Below are positions 1 through 7,048 of a DNA stretch of 7,135 nucleotides, in pieces. This DNA comes from Bdellovibrionales bacterium RBG_16_40_8 (GTDB taxonomy: Bacteria; Bdellovibrionota; Bdellovibrionia; Bdellovibrionales; UBA1609): positions 5,133 to 12,267 of the forward strand of contig MEPT01000049.1 in NCBI GenBank assembly GCA_001769925.1, given 5' to 3'. The translations under genes and the position numbers were made by a program. The notes under the pieces are model-generated. The model ran no database searches and was not told where the DNA came from. It saw nothing but the letters and a program-made list of their open reading frames with translations. Numbering within the stretch: position 1 is the first letter of the stretch; each line of letters opens with the position of its first letter.

Positions 1-1073
1 CTATCGGGCGTAAGAAAGAATTCTGGTCTGAACTAGATAGTTTTTGGAATATGGGTTTATGGCAACCACTTGTGCGTTGGGATGCAGCCTCGCCTACAGA
101 ACAGGGTTTAACTGGTATCTATTTTGAATATCACCCTCGAGACAACTTTCGTGCGGTGTTATTTGCTTCAGGGATATTTCTGCCTGATCAACAGCCAGAC
201 TATAAAGAAAAAAACGGAGAAATATCTTCAACAAATCGTTGGTTTCGCGCCCCAGTAGCAAAAGCCAGTTTAGAAAATAATCAAGGTCAAGTAAGATATA
301 ATGTTCGTAGCCCAAGTGTTAATGATGTTGTTTATCGTAATAGTTATGCCGCACTAGTGTCGCTTGGAGATTCTGCGGCCGGATACTTTATAAAATATGG
401 GGTTACTGACAAGCCGGCAAACCAATTTCACCTTTTGCTAGATACTAAGGGCATTCTTAGGCTCAATAATTATGACGAAATTAATTTTTATGCGACTATT
501 TATCCTGAAGTAGTTCGTCACCACATACACTCTATTGAGACGGGTTATAAATGGCCTGACTCAAGGCTTATACTTTCGTCAAATTTTGAAAGCTTTGACG
601 GGCCACAAGTCCCTGAAAATTGGGAGCAAACCTCGTTAAAAAGTGCACGCTACGACGGAGCTATTTACATACAATCTTTAAGTGCTCTTGGGTTTAAACG
701 AACGGATATTAACTTAAGCTATATTAACAAGGCACTAATGGGCGACTCGTCAAATATGGATTTAATTAATGGCGATGTTGAAGCCTCTACGCAGCGGTTT
801 CAGTTTGATGAAATGGTGGGGTTTCAACTTATGGCAAACACATTGCACACATATAAACAGCAACTCGATTTATTTATAAAGTATGTTTTTTCAGTAAGCG
901 ATAAAGGGGAGTGGCTGCAAGCAGGTTTTTTATATAAATATGAAAGAAAGTGGATCTGGAGCTTAAAAGGCGATGTTTTTGGCGTACCAGAAGGTACTAG
1001 TTCAAGTACCAGTTTTATTTCAAAATATCGTGGCAATGACCGTGCAGTAGGAAGCCTTACCTATGTTTTCTAA
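1..1073 (+). CDS. Outer-membrane beta-barrel-like protein, 5'-truncated by the window edge
   Basis: No named family is recognised. The frame is open from base 3 to the TAA at 1071-1073. The residues before the ATG at 51 (IGRKKEFWSELDSFWN) read on smoothly into the body, so that ATG is probably internal and the true start, with any signal peptide, lies outside the window. Many segments alternate polar and hydrophobic or aromatic residues, as in transmembrane beta strands (for example INFYATIYPEV, QLDLFIKYVFSV, WLQAGFLYKYE, WIWSLKGDVFGV). The protein ends GSLTYVF, a terminal phenylalanine with a tyrosine two residues before it, which is the usual C-terminal signal of BAM-assembled barrels. No long hydrophobic helix is present. 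It overlaps the lipoprotein gene by 11 bases, so the two products probably act together at the outer membrane. A porin-like or transport role is possible but is inference. Codon composition is visibly less AT-rich than in the next gene. Confidence 0.7.
   Translation, partial: IGRKKEFWSELDSFWNMGLWQPLVRWDAASPTEQGLTGIYFEYHPRDNFRAVLFASGIFLPDQQPDYKEKNGEISSTNRWFRAPVAKASLENNQGQVRYNVRSPSVNDVVYRNSYAALVSLGDSAAGYFIKYGVTDKPANQFHLLLDTKGILRLNNYDEINFYATIYPEVVRHHIHSIETGYKWPDSRLILSSNFESFDGPQVPENWEQTSLKSARYDGAIYIQSLSALGFKRTDINLSYINKALMGDSSNMDLINGDVEASTQRFQFDEMVGFQLMANTLHTYKQQLDLFIKYVFSVSDKGEWLQAGFLYKYERKWIWSLKGDVFGVPEGTSSSTSFISKYRGNDRAVGSLTYVF
1049..1054 (+). promoter_or_regulatory. Shine-Dalgarno (AGGAAG) fixing the lipoprotein start
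   Basis: AGGAAG lies 8 bases before the ATG at 1063, inside the last codons of the barrel gene. An alternative in-frame ATG at 1078 would be 23 bases away, which is too far. This favours the overlapping start and translational coupling to the upstream gene. Confidence 0.65.
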
Positions 1074-3408
1074 ACCTATGTCATTAAAATATGATCTAAT
1101 CTTAATTATAAGTTGTTGTATAGCTGTAGCCAGCTGTAGTTGGCAGCCAGGATCTAATTTATCGATTGGCGAGCGCAATGCGCCACCTGGTAATGTGCTA
1201 ATAAATATGGGAGAGTTTTCTTGCCTAACACACCTTGATAAGCGTGTAGATGATTATATTAACTCAAAATTAAATGTTGATCAGGTTAGACAAGTCACTA
1301 GATGTCTTTTAAATGCCCTTAAGCGTTTTCAATATTTAACTAGTGATTCAAAAGATGGTTCGTATTCGCCCGAGAGCCTAACTTCTTTTTTAAATAATCT
1401 ATATTTAACAGATATGCCACTTCAGCCAAGTTTTGTTAAAGAACTAATGATATTAAAATCAATAATAATTGGTGGTGATAATAAAAGTATCACAAGTGTA
1501 GAGTTTTCTCGCATATTAGATTTAATTATTACAATAGAAAAACTCGTTATTGCAAATTTACCTTATATTAAAATTTATACATTAGATGAGAAATATAAAA
1601 ATGATATTTCTGAAAAAGAATTAATTGCTGCAAAAAGACAAATTATTCAATCAGCGCAAATCGTAGCAGGTGCTTTACAAACCTATAATAAAGATTGTTC
1701 GATAGAATTTTTACGACGTCTTTTTGACGAGACAAGAATGTATTTGCGCTGGGATATTTATAGAGAAGGTGCTCATTCGGTAGAGCAAGTAATTTCTTTA
1801 TTGAAATCATTTAAAGAAGTAATAATAGGGCAAAATCGAGACGCAATTGTCGCTGCGGATTGGAATCCCTTAATAGTATCTATTTCAACGCTATACGGAT
1901 TTTATTTAAATTATGAAATAAGAATAAAAAACAATGACTACACATACGGCAAACCACTAGACACGCTAATTGACATAGTTCATAATATTATTTCATTTTC
2001 TGCACACGTTGCAGAGCAGACCCCCGATCAAATGATTTCATTTGCTGCCAGCGATCAATTATTTAAAAGTTTAGCTGATATTAATATATTTCCAACCAAA
2101 ATTCGGCCTGAAAGCATTTCAGCGGCATACAATAGACTTGTTCAATATGGCTTACAAATCTCTGGTTCTCCTAGTAAAGATCCTGAAAGCGTTAAAGGTT
2201 TAGGGGTAAAAGAGTTAAATGAGTTACGATCAGAGTTTGATAATTGGGCAAGCGCACAAAAATATCTAAGTGATAGCAAAATGGGTATTTCTACATCAAA
2301 TGCCGGCAAGTATGAAATTGATCAATTAATGGTAAATATTCGACCGCTTTACCTAGAAAATGATAATAGAATTTATATACTGCCGCAAAGCGATCTAAAA
2401 AAATTTGGCGTTAAGCATAATTTTTACGGATTAACTCGCCTTAACATAATACGGGCAATGGTTCGCTTAATAATTCGTTCGTTTGCGACAGATGATCACA
2501 TTCTTGAGATGTCTGGCGTAAGAGAAAATGAAATAAAGAATTTATACGAGGCATTTAAGCCACTTGGGATAGATCTACAGTTAATTGATCCGCGTCGCAC
2601 TAATGACGGGACAAAATTCTTTACCGAGGCAAATATCTTTACATTTTCAGGTGGCGGTATTTCTAGTGAGATAAATATGCCCAATGATCTTTTTTCTTTT
2701 TATGAATTAATAGATTATATTTCGTTAATAATCTCGGGCAGTGAAATTAAAAATCTATTTTACCAAACAATTTTAGAAAAATGTCGACATGAAAATATTA
2801 ATGATGGACCGGTTGATGTATTTGGTGACGTAAAAATTAATAGAGAATGTTTTTTTAAACATTTTGCAGACAACTCATTTAGTGAAATCATGAATATGCC
2901 AAATCTTGTTGCTGCACTAATCTCAAGTTCAAAAAACAATTACAATTCTATTATAAGTAGCTTACATAGTATTGCTAGAATTGATTGTGAAGATCCTAAA
3001 TTTATTGAATCATCTGAAATTACTGTCATGGCATCGGCTATGCATTATGTTGAAATTATATTTGCTATTTATGATCGAGATAAAGACGGGGTTTTATCTG
3101 CTGTAGAGGCAATAAAATCGTTTGAAAGATTTAATGGGTTTTTAAGTCGAAAGGTAAAAGAGCTAACAGGCAAAAAATACGGAAAAAATATGATTAAAAC
3201 TATTTTTTACTTTTTACTTAAAAACCAGCGACTACCTGAGGTAAAAGATGGCTCTTCGCTATATTGGTATAAATGGGTGTATTTCGGTGATAACTCATCA
3301 GATGAGAGTCTTCCGAAATTAAAAATCAGTCGTACTAGTTTGTTTAATATTTTAAAAATTATTGCTGAAGCTAGTGGATCAGATAAGCAATCTAGCCCAT
3401 GTCAATAA
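1063..3408 (+). CDS. Large EF-hand lipoprotein of unknown function
   Basis: This 781-residue protein has a short signal peptide: a basic and polar start, a hydrophobic core LILIISCCIAV, and a lipobox ending VASC with Cys25 as the likely lipidated residue. Ser26 follows it, so by the E. coli rule it would be sorted to the outer membrane. The rest is mostly helical, polar and AT-rich, with no further membrane segments. Residues 671-682 form a textbook EF-hand calcium loop: Asp at positions 1, 3 and 5, Gly at 6, Leu at 8, Ser at 9 and Glu at 12. A helix-loop-helix partner with an irregular loop may follow around 742-765 (FGDNSSDES, then KISRTSLFNIL). Degenerate EF-like segments occur near 93-108, 137-149 and 511-526. 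It overlaps the barrel gene by 11 bases and converges on the LPS operon. Large EF-hand lipoproteins are, from memory, frequent in Bdellovibrio-like predators. Calcium binding is well supported at one site; the biological role is unknown. Confidence 0.85.
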   Translation: MFSKPMSLKYDLILIISCCIAVASCSWQPGSNLSIGERNAPPGNVLINMGEFSCLTHLDKRVDDYINSKLNVDQVRQVTRCLLNALKRFQYLTSDSKDGSYSPESLTSFLNNLYLTDMPLQPSFVKELMILKSIIIGGDNKSITSVEFSRILDLIITIEKLVIANLPYIKIYTLDEKYKNDISEKELIAAKRQIIQSAQIVAGALQTYNKDCSIEFLRRLFDETRMYLRWDIYREGAHSVEQVISLLKSFKEVIIGQNRDAIVAADWNPLIVSISTLYGFYLNYEIRIKNNDYTYGKPLDTLIDIVHNIISFSAHVAEQTPDQMISFAASDQLFKSLADINIFPTKIRPESISAAYNRLVQYGLQISGSPSKDPESVKGLGVKELNELRSEFDNWASAQKYLSDSKMGISTSNAGKYEIDQLMVNIRPLYLENDNRIYILPQSDLKKFGVKHNFYGLTRLNIIRAMVRLIIRSFATDDHILEMSGVRENEIKNLYEAFKPLGIDLQLIDPRRTNDGTKFFTEANIFTFSGGGISSEINMPNDLFSFYELIDYISLIISGSEIKNLFYQTILEKCRHENINDGPVDVFGDVKINRECFFKHFADNSFSEIMNMPNLVAALISSSKNNYNSIISSLHSIARIDCEDPKFIESSEITVMASAMHYVEIIFAIYDRDKDGVLSAVEAIKSFERFNGFLSRKVKELTGKKYGKNMIKTIFYFLLKNQRLPEVKDGSSLYWYKWVYFGDNSSDESLPKLKISRTSLFNILKIIAEASGSDKQSSPCQ
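3073..3108 (+). other. Canonical EF-hand calcium-binding loop (domain)
   Basis: These bases encode residues 671-682 of the lipoprotein, DRDKDGVLSAVE, which fits the 12-residue EF-hand pattern at all key positions (1, 3, 5, 6, 8, 9 and 12). Flanking helices are evident: MHYVEIIFAIY before the loop and AIKSFERFNGF after it. This is the only loop in the window that meets the full consensus. Confidence 0.85.
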
Positions 3409-3431
3409 GTGCCAATAAATATTAATAAGTA
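3409..3431. other. 23-bp gap between convergent operons
   Basis: The gap separates the TAA of the lipoprotein gene from the TAA (opposite strand) of the reductase-like gene. It is almost all A and T. The octamer TATTAATA at 3420-3427 recurs at 3430-3437, running into the end of the opposite gene. I see no GC-rich stem followed by a T run in either direction, so no intrinsic terminator can be called. Confidence 0.5.
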
Positions 3432-4739
3432 TTAATAATTGTTAATGGTTGCTTTGGCAACAGCGTCATGTCCGACCCAAATTACTGGCGCATGCGGGCT
3501 CCAAGCTTCATTAAACATAATTTTTCCGCAGGCTCTAAATACTACTTCACTAAGGTCAACCGTTATTAAATTTTTCTGGCTCTCATGCATTTCTATTAAC
3601 GCAGTTGAAAAGTTACGCATAAGTTCCATTTGTTCAGGGCCGTTGTGTTGAGGCCAGCCAGAAAACTTAGGCCACTTTTTAACTATTGGATTTGTTAGAT
3701 ATTCTTGGGTTTTTTTATCGATATCATCAAGTGAATAGTTATTTTTTAGTTTTTTCTGACAGCTTTCAAAAAGCTCTTTGGTGCGAGTTGAAGTTGGTCC
3801 TTCTTTTTTTAGCGCACGAAGTAAAGGGTAAAGTACGACTTCGACACCTAAAAATATACTACTTGAGTTAGTTAAAATTTCAGGAACATTAAATACCGTA
3901 CTTTGAATGCCTTCTTTAAACGCTTTAGCGCTTATTTCTTCAAGTCTACATTTAGCAAAACCTTGCAGATATGGGGAATATGAATACCACTCATAGTTAT
4001 CTTCGATTAACACTTCATTGCCGTGATAGCCGTAGGCGACATATGTAACTTTAGCGCCATTTTTTTCAATTTTATTGCGCAAGTTAGAACTTAGATCAAT
4101 TAGATGATGAAATGTTTCGCCAGTCACTTCGCGAAAACTTATGTCGCAGAGGCGACCAATTTCACTATCCCAAAATTTTTGACTAGAAGTAAATCTAGCA
4201 CCAATTCCTTTAAAAACGCGATTTGCGATTGGCATAACTACTTTTGCTCGCGGAAAGCCCCCAGCCATAGTGTGAACGAATATAAGATTTTTATCAGGGC
4301 TAATAAGCTTTTCAAGTTCAATCATATATTCTTTAACGAATGACCTAAAGCGCTTTATCCCTCGATTTTGTGATTCTTTAATACTTGACCAATCAAGTTT
4401 TGCGTCTTCCCATCCAGTCAGGCCATAATCTTTAAGTTGATCAATTGGTCGTATGCCATCAGCATCGGGTTCAAGATCAAAACCTGCTTCAAGCGGGATA
4501 TTTATTAAAGGGGTTTGCTTTTTATCTGCAATTTCTTCGGTAGTGAGTTTTCGTAGTTTAAGGTTTTCATCTCTGCGCCCGACAGTAGAGTAGATAATAT
4601 TTAATCCGGCATTTTTAGCTTCTTCAATTATGCCATTAACATAGCCGCGTTCAAAAACTTCGCCAAAAACCACAAGGGTGTCGCCTGCAGTAAATTCGCC
4701 TTTTTCGGGCAATTTACGAAGTGGGGTAAAAGTGCTCAC
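3432..4739 (-). CDS. SDR-like oxidoreductase, candidate FabMG-type enoyl-ACP reductase
   Basis: This 435-residue protein has an N-terminal stretch (residues 21-57) TLVVFGEVFERGYVNG...IIYSTVGRRD that resembles the dinucleotide-binding strand, Gly-rich turn and helix of a short-chain dehydrogenase. NLIFVHTMAGGFPRAK (151-166) matches the SDR strand-4 region. Residues 250-293 look like the catalytic Tyr/Lys helix followed by the substrate-loop region (FNVPEILTNSSS). It is longer than FabI (about 260) and nearer FabV (about 400). My recollection is that a metagenome-derived family of such proteins, named FabMG, was shown to be an NADH-dependent, triclosan-tolerant enoyl-ACP reductase acting in the last step of fatty acid elongation. 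I assign it to that family tentatively. The start is GTG at 4737-4739, supported by a strong ribosome site, and overlaps the waaA stop as GTGA. It ends an LPS operon, consistent with acyl-chain supply. An uncharacterised SDR with another substrate remains possible. Confidence 0.6.
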   Translation of the reverse strand: MSTFTPLRKLPEKGEFTAGDTLVVFGEVFERGYVNGIIEEAKNAGLNIIYSTVGRRDENLKLRKLTTEEIADKKQTPLINIPLEAGFDLEPDADGIRPIDQLKDYGLTGWEDAKLDWSSIKESQNRGIKRFRSFVKEYMIELEKLISPDKNLIFVHTMAGGFPRAKVVMPIANRVFKGIGARFTSSQKFWDSEIGRLCDISFREVTGETFHHLIDLSSNLRNKIEKNGAKVTYVAYGYHGNEVLIEDNYEWYSYSPYLQGFAKCRLEEISAKAFKEGIQSTVFNVPEILTNSSSIFLGVEVVLYPLLRALKKEGPTSTRTKELFESCQKKLKNNYSLDDIDKKTQEYLTNPIVKKWPKFSGWPQHNGPEQMELMRNFSTALIEMHESQKNLITVDLSEVVFRACGKIMFNEAWSPHAPVIWVGHDAVAKATINNY

Positions 4740-6049
4740 CAGTATTCTCCTCCTGTAAGAGAATTTTTACGCGAAATATTATAATATTTTTTAGCCCATG
4801 CCAACACGTGTGCAGTGCCGCCAGAACATTTGCTGATTTCAGATTTAATGAAAAAATGTGATTTTGTCAAATCTTCTTGGGAAAGAATTTGTTCTACATT
4901 ATAGCGAAGGTCTTTTGCGTTTTGCACACAAGTCACAGCTGCTAGCTTCATTGGTGTTAATATTTTTTGAAATATTATTGCCTCGCGATTATTCGTATGC
5001 TTGGGGCCAACAAAGGTGAGAAGCCCTGCCGCTAAAGGCTCCATGACACTATGGACTTTATTTTTAAAAGAGCCACCGACAAACGCAATTTGTGCTTTAG
5101 TATAGAGCTCAGCTAAGATGCCTGTCTTATCAATTATTAGAACATTTGATTTAAGAACTGTGGCCTTTGAGTAGTATTCAAATGAAATGTCTAGTTTTCT
5201 CAAGACTTTTTCGATTTTTTTTAAATGTGCTATTGATGGCTCGTGTGGCGCTAAAATTAGTTTTATTTTCTCGCTTTTTAATAAACTATCAAGAGCTGGT
5301 AATATCACTTCTTCATCTTCAGGCCAGGTTGATCCAGCCACAAAAATTGGGCATCTTACGTTTTGTAAAATATTTTCATTAAGAGTATGCGAATTTTTAA
5401 GCCGCAGTATAACTTGATCGTAGCGAGTGTCGCCATAAACGGTTACAAGGGTATTGGTGTTTGTTTCTTTTATGTTATGGCTATCTAATTCAGAAACTGC
5501 AAAAATATTAGTAAATTGATTAAATAATAAATTATAGTAGATTTTTTTTATACATCGAAATTTTGCTATTGAACGAAAAGTAGTAGAAAAAAGCAAACTA
5601 GGTATTTTATTCTTTTTAACTGCTAATAACATTTCTGGCCACAAATCTGTGCGTGCGACAAGTAGCATTTGCGGATTAATTTTTCTAATAAATTGATTAA
5701 TTGGGTTGGGTAAATCAAGCGGTAAAGGTAAACTAAAATCTACGCCACTAAATTTTTTAATTTGTTCGGCATAAGACGGCGAAAAATAGGTTACAACTAT
5801 TGGGATATCGGGCTGCCATTTTTTAATTGCGCTTATAACAGGTTTTGCGTATTCGAATTCACCTGAAGAGGCGTGAATCCAGATTGGTTTTTGCTGAAGT
5901 GGCTCAGGCAGCTTCTCATTTTTTCGCAATAAAAGGCTTTTTTGAATTTTTTTACTAAAAGGCAAAATAAAAATAAAAATAAAAATAATTGCAAGTGGCA
6001 TGAAGATAATGCGGTAAAACAACAAAAATATATTTTGATATAGCTTCAC
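4736..6049 (-). CDS. waaA: 3-deoxy-D-manno-octulosonic acid (Kdo) transferase, GT30
   Basis: WaaA (KdtA) transfers Kdo from CMP-Kdo to the lipid A precursor on the cytoplasmic face of the inner membrane. The 437-residue length is close to the family norm. Residues 7-31 form the N-terminal membrane anchor. HASSGE (59-64) carries the glutamate that serves as catalytic base in characterised members. The acceptor-domain motif usually ETELWPN appears as RTDLWPE (133-139). The C-terminal Rossmann half shows VYGDTRYDQ (204-212), AGSTWPEDEE (238-247), APHEPS (267-272), VGGSF (324-328), HSVMEPLAAG (333-342) and GPKHTNNRE (348-356), all in the GT30 order. The start is GTG at 6047-6049, overlapping the GT9 stop as GTGA; a weak AAAGG lies 10 bases upstream. 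Whether it adds one Kdo or more cannot be read from sequence. Part of the anchor is encoded by a hexanucleotide repeat. Confidence 0.92.
   Translation of the reverse strand: MKLYQNIFLLFYRIIFMPLAIIFIFIFILPFSKKIQKSLLLRKNEKLPEPLQQKPIWIHASSGEFEYAKPVISAIKKWQPDIPIVVTYFSPSYAEQIKKFSGVDFSLPLPLDLPNPINQFIRKINPQMLLVARTDLWPEMLLAVKKNKIPSLLFSTTFRSIAKFRCIKKIYYNLLFNQFTNIFAVSELDSHNIKETNTNTLVTVYGDTRYDQVILRLKNSHTLNENILQNVRCPIFVAGSTWPEDEEVILPALDSLLKSEKIKLILAPHEPSIAHLKKIEKVLRKLDISFEYYSKATVLKSNVLIIDKTGILAELYTKAQIAFVGGSFKNKVHSVMEPLAAGLLTFVGPKHTNNREAIIFQKILTPMKLAAVTCVQNAKDLRYNVEQILSQEDLTKSHFFIKSEISKCSGGTAHVLAWAKKYYNISRKNSLTGGEYW
4747..4754 (-). promoter_or_regulatory. Strong Shine-Dalgarno (AGGAGGAG) for the GTG-started reductase-like gene
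   Basis: On the - strand AGGAGGAG ends 7 bases before the GTG at 4739. It lies within the final codons of waaA (C-terminal residues TGGEYW). It is the best ribosome-binding sequence in the window. It supports both the GTG start and substantial independent initiation of the last gene despite the GTGA overlap. Confidence 0.8.
5964..5988. repeat. Hexanucleotide tandem repeat (AAAAAT/ATTTTT), about 4 units
   Basis: A period-6 tract AAAAT then three AAAAAT units lies in the coding part of waaA. On the - strand it reads ATT TTT repeatedly, giving the Ile-Phe dipeptides at residues 22-28 of the membrane anchor. Gain or loss of a unit would stay in frame and change only the anchor length. Confidence 0.8.
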
Positions 6050-7041
6050 TTTTGCATAGCCTTTAATTGATTTGTTACCATTTGTGGCGAAATATCACGC
6101 AAACATTTTTTATACTTGGCATTGATGCATCTACCGCGGCCATCTTTTGTGCAGGGCCGACAATACACCTTAGTTTCAATGACTTTTGAAGTTGCGCGGG
6201 TAGGGTGGCCAAAGGCAGTAGGCCCAATTAGGGCTATAGTGTTTTTACCCATAATATCAGCTAGATGCATAACCCCGGTATCGCCAGAGATAATAGTTTT
6301 AGCAAGAGAAATTATTTTAGCACTTTGTACCCAAGATAATTTACCACGAAGATTTAATACATTTTTTTTATTATCTTCAGCGATTTTGTCACATTCAACA
6401 TCGTCTTTGCCGGCTAGCAAAATAAAATTATACCCAGGACTAGAGCTTACAAGTTGCGACCAATATTCAAGTGGCCAGCGTTTAAGCTCCCAAGTAGCAC
6501 TGGGCGCAATTACTATAGCTGAAGACAATATAAAGTCTTGAGGCAGGCTAAGTGGTGCAGTTTCTACAGCCAGTTCTATTGGTGGAGGAAAGTCAATTTT
6601 AGAAAACCATTTCTTAAGTGGATTTTTGTAAGAGATAGCGCCACGAAAAGGGCTTGGAAAATAATTTTTTCTAAACCAAAAAAGTAGAAGCCGACGCAAA
6701 CGATTTTTAGAGCGGCGAATTATGTTAACTTTTAAAAAATTAAGCCTTAAGACAGAGCAGACGATAAAAGAACGTAGATTTGAATGGGCATCATAGATGT
6801 GCGTGTAGTTTTCTTTTTTGAGATCAGATATTAACGAAATAAGACCTTTAATACCGTGAAGGCGTTCGAGCCCCCAAACGCGGTCGATGCACGGTAAGCT
6901 TTTGACAAAATCATAAAAATCTTTACGAGTTAACCAATGAATGTCGGCATCAGGGTCTTGCTGACGAATTATTACAGCACACGGCATAGCTTGAGCAATA
7001 TCGCCGAAGCTAGAAAAGCGAACAATAAGATATTTGTTCAT
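6046..7041 (-). CDS. Glycosyltransferase family 9 (heptosyltransferase-like, LPS core)
   Basis: The protein is 331 residues from the ATG at 7041, a normal GT9 length. MNKYLIVRFSSFGDIAQAMP is the typical GT9 opening, with Asp14 aligned to the catalytic Asp of WaaC. The donor domain has APSATWELKRWP (179-190), resembling the PGA...KRWP motif. SGDTGVMHLADIMGKNTIAL (252-271) matches the nucleotide-sugar binding DTG..H.A region and is followed by GPT. A CRPC...C...CL segment near the C terminus (294-314) occurs in a subset of GT9 enzymes. The enzyme probably adds an ADP-heptose-derived or similar sugar to Kdo-lipid A or the core, in the cytoplasm. It is first of a three-gene operon and overlaps waaA by 4 bases. 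An in-frame TTG at 7047 would add two residues (333 aa), but the ATG gives the family's usual N terminus. Donor and acceptor are not determined, so WaaC, WaaF or WaaQ type cannot be chosen. Confidence 0.88.
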   Translation of the reverse strand: MNKYLIVRFSSFGDIAQAMPCAVIIRQQDPDADIHWLTRKDFYDFVKSLPCIDRVWGLERLHGIKGLISLISDLKKENYTHIYDAHSNLRSFIVCSVLRLNFLKVNIIRRSKNRLRRLLLFWFRKNYFPSPFRGAISYKNPLKKWFSKIDFPPPIELAVETAPLSLPQDFILSSAIVIAPSATWELKRWPLEYWSQLVSSSPGYNFILLAGKDDVECDKIAEDNKKNVLNLRGKLSWVQSAKIISLAKTIISGDTGVMHLADIMGKNTIALIGPTAFGHPTRATSKVIETKVYCRPCTKDGRGRCINAKYKKCLRDISPQMVTNQLKAMQK

Positions 7042-7048
7042 CCTCAAG

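Noticed and set aside
51..1073. ATG at 51 as the true start of the first gene
   Set aside because: The frame stays open to the window edge with plausible protein sequence before the ATG, and an outer-membrane protein should begin with a signal peptide, which the sequence from 51 lacks.
3439..4343. Several short + strand open frames (3439-3651, 3686-3871, 4104-4343)
   Set aside because: All are antisense to the reductase-like gene, which has a strong ribosome site and coherent domain structure.
5167..5417. Two overlapping + strand open frames
   Set aside because: They are antisense to the middle of waaA, a clear GT30 gene, and have low-complexity Phe/Leu/Ser-rich translations.
6116..6541. 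141-codon open frame on the + strand
   Set aside because: It lies wholly antisense to the well-supported GT9 gene and shows no recognisable motif, so it is treated as a shadow.
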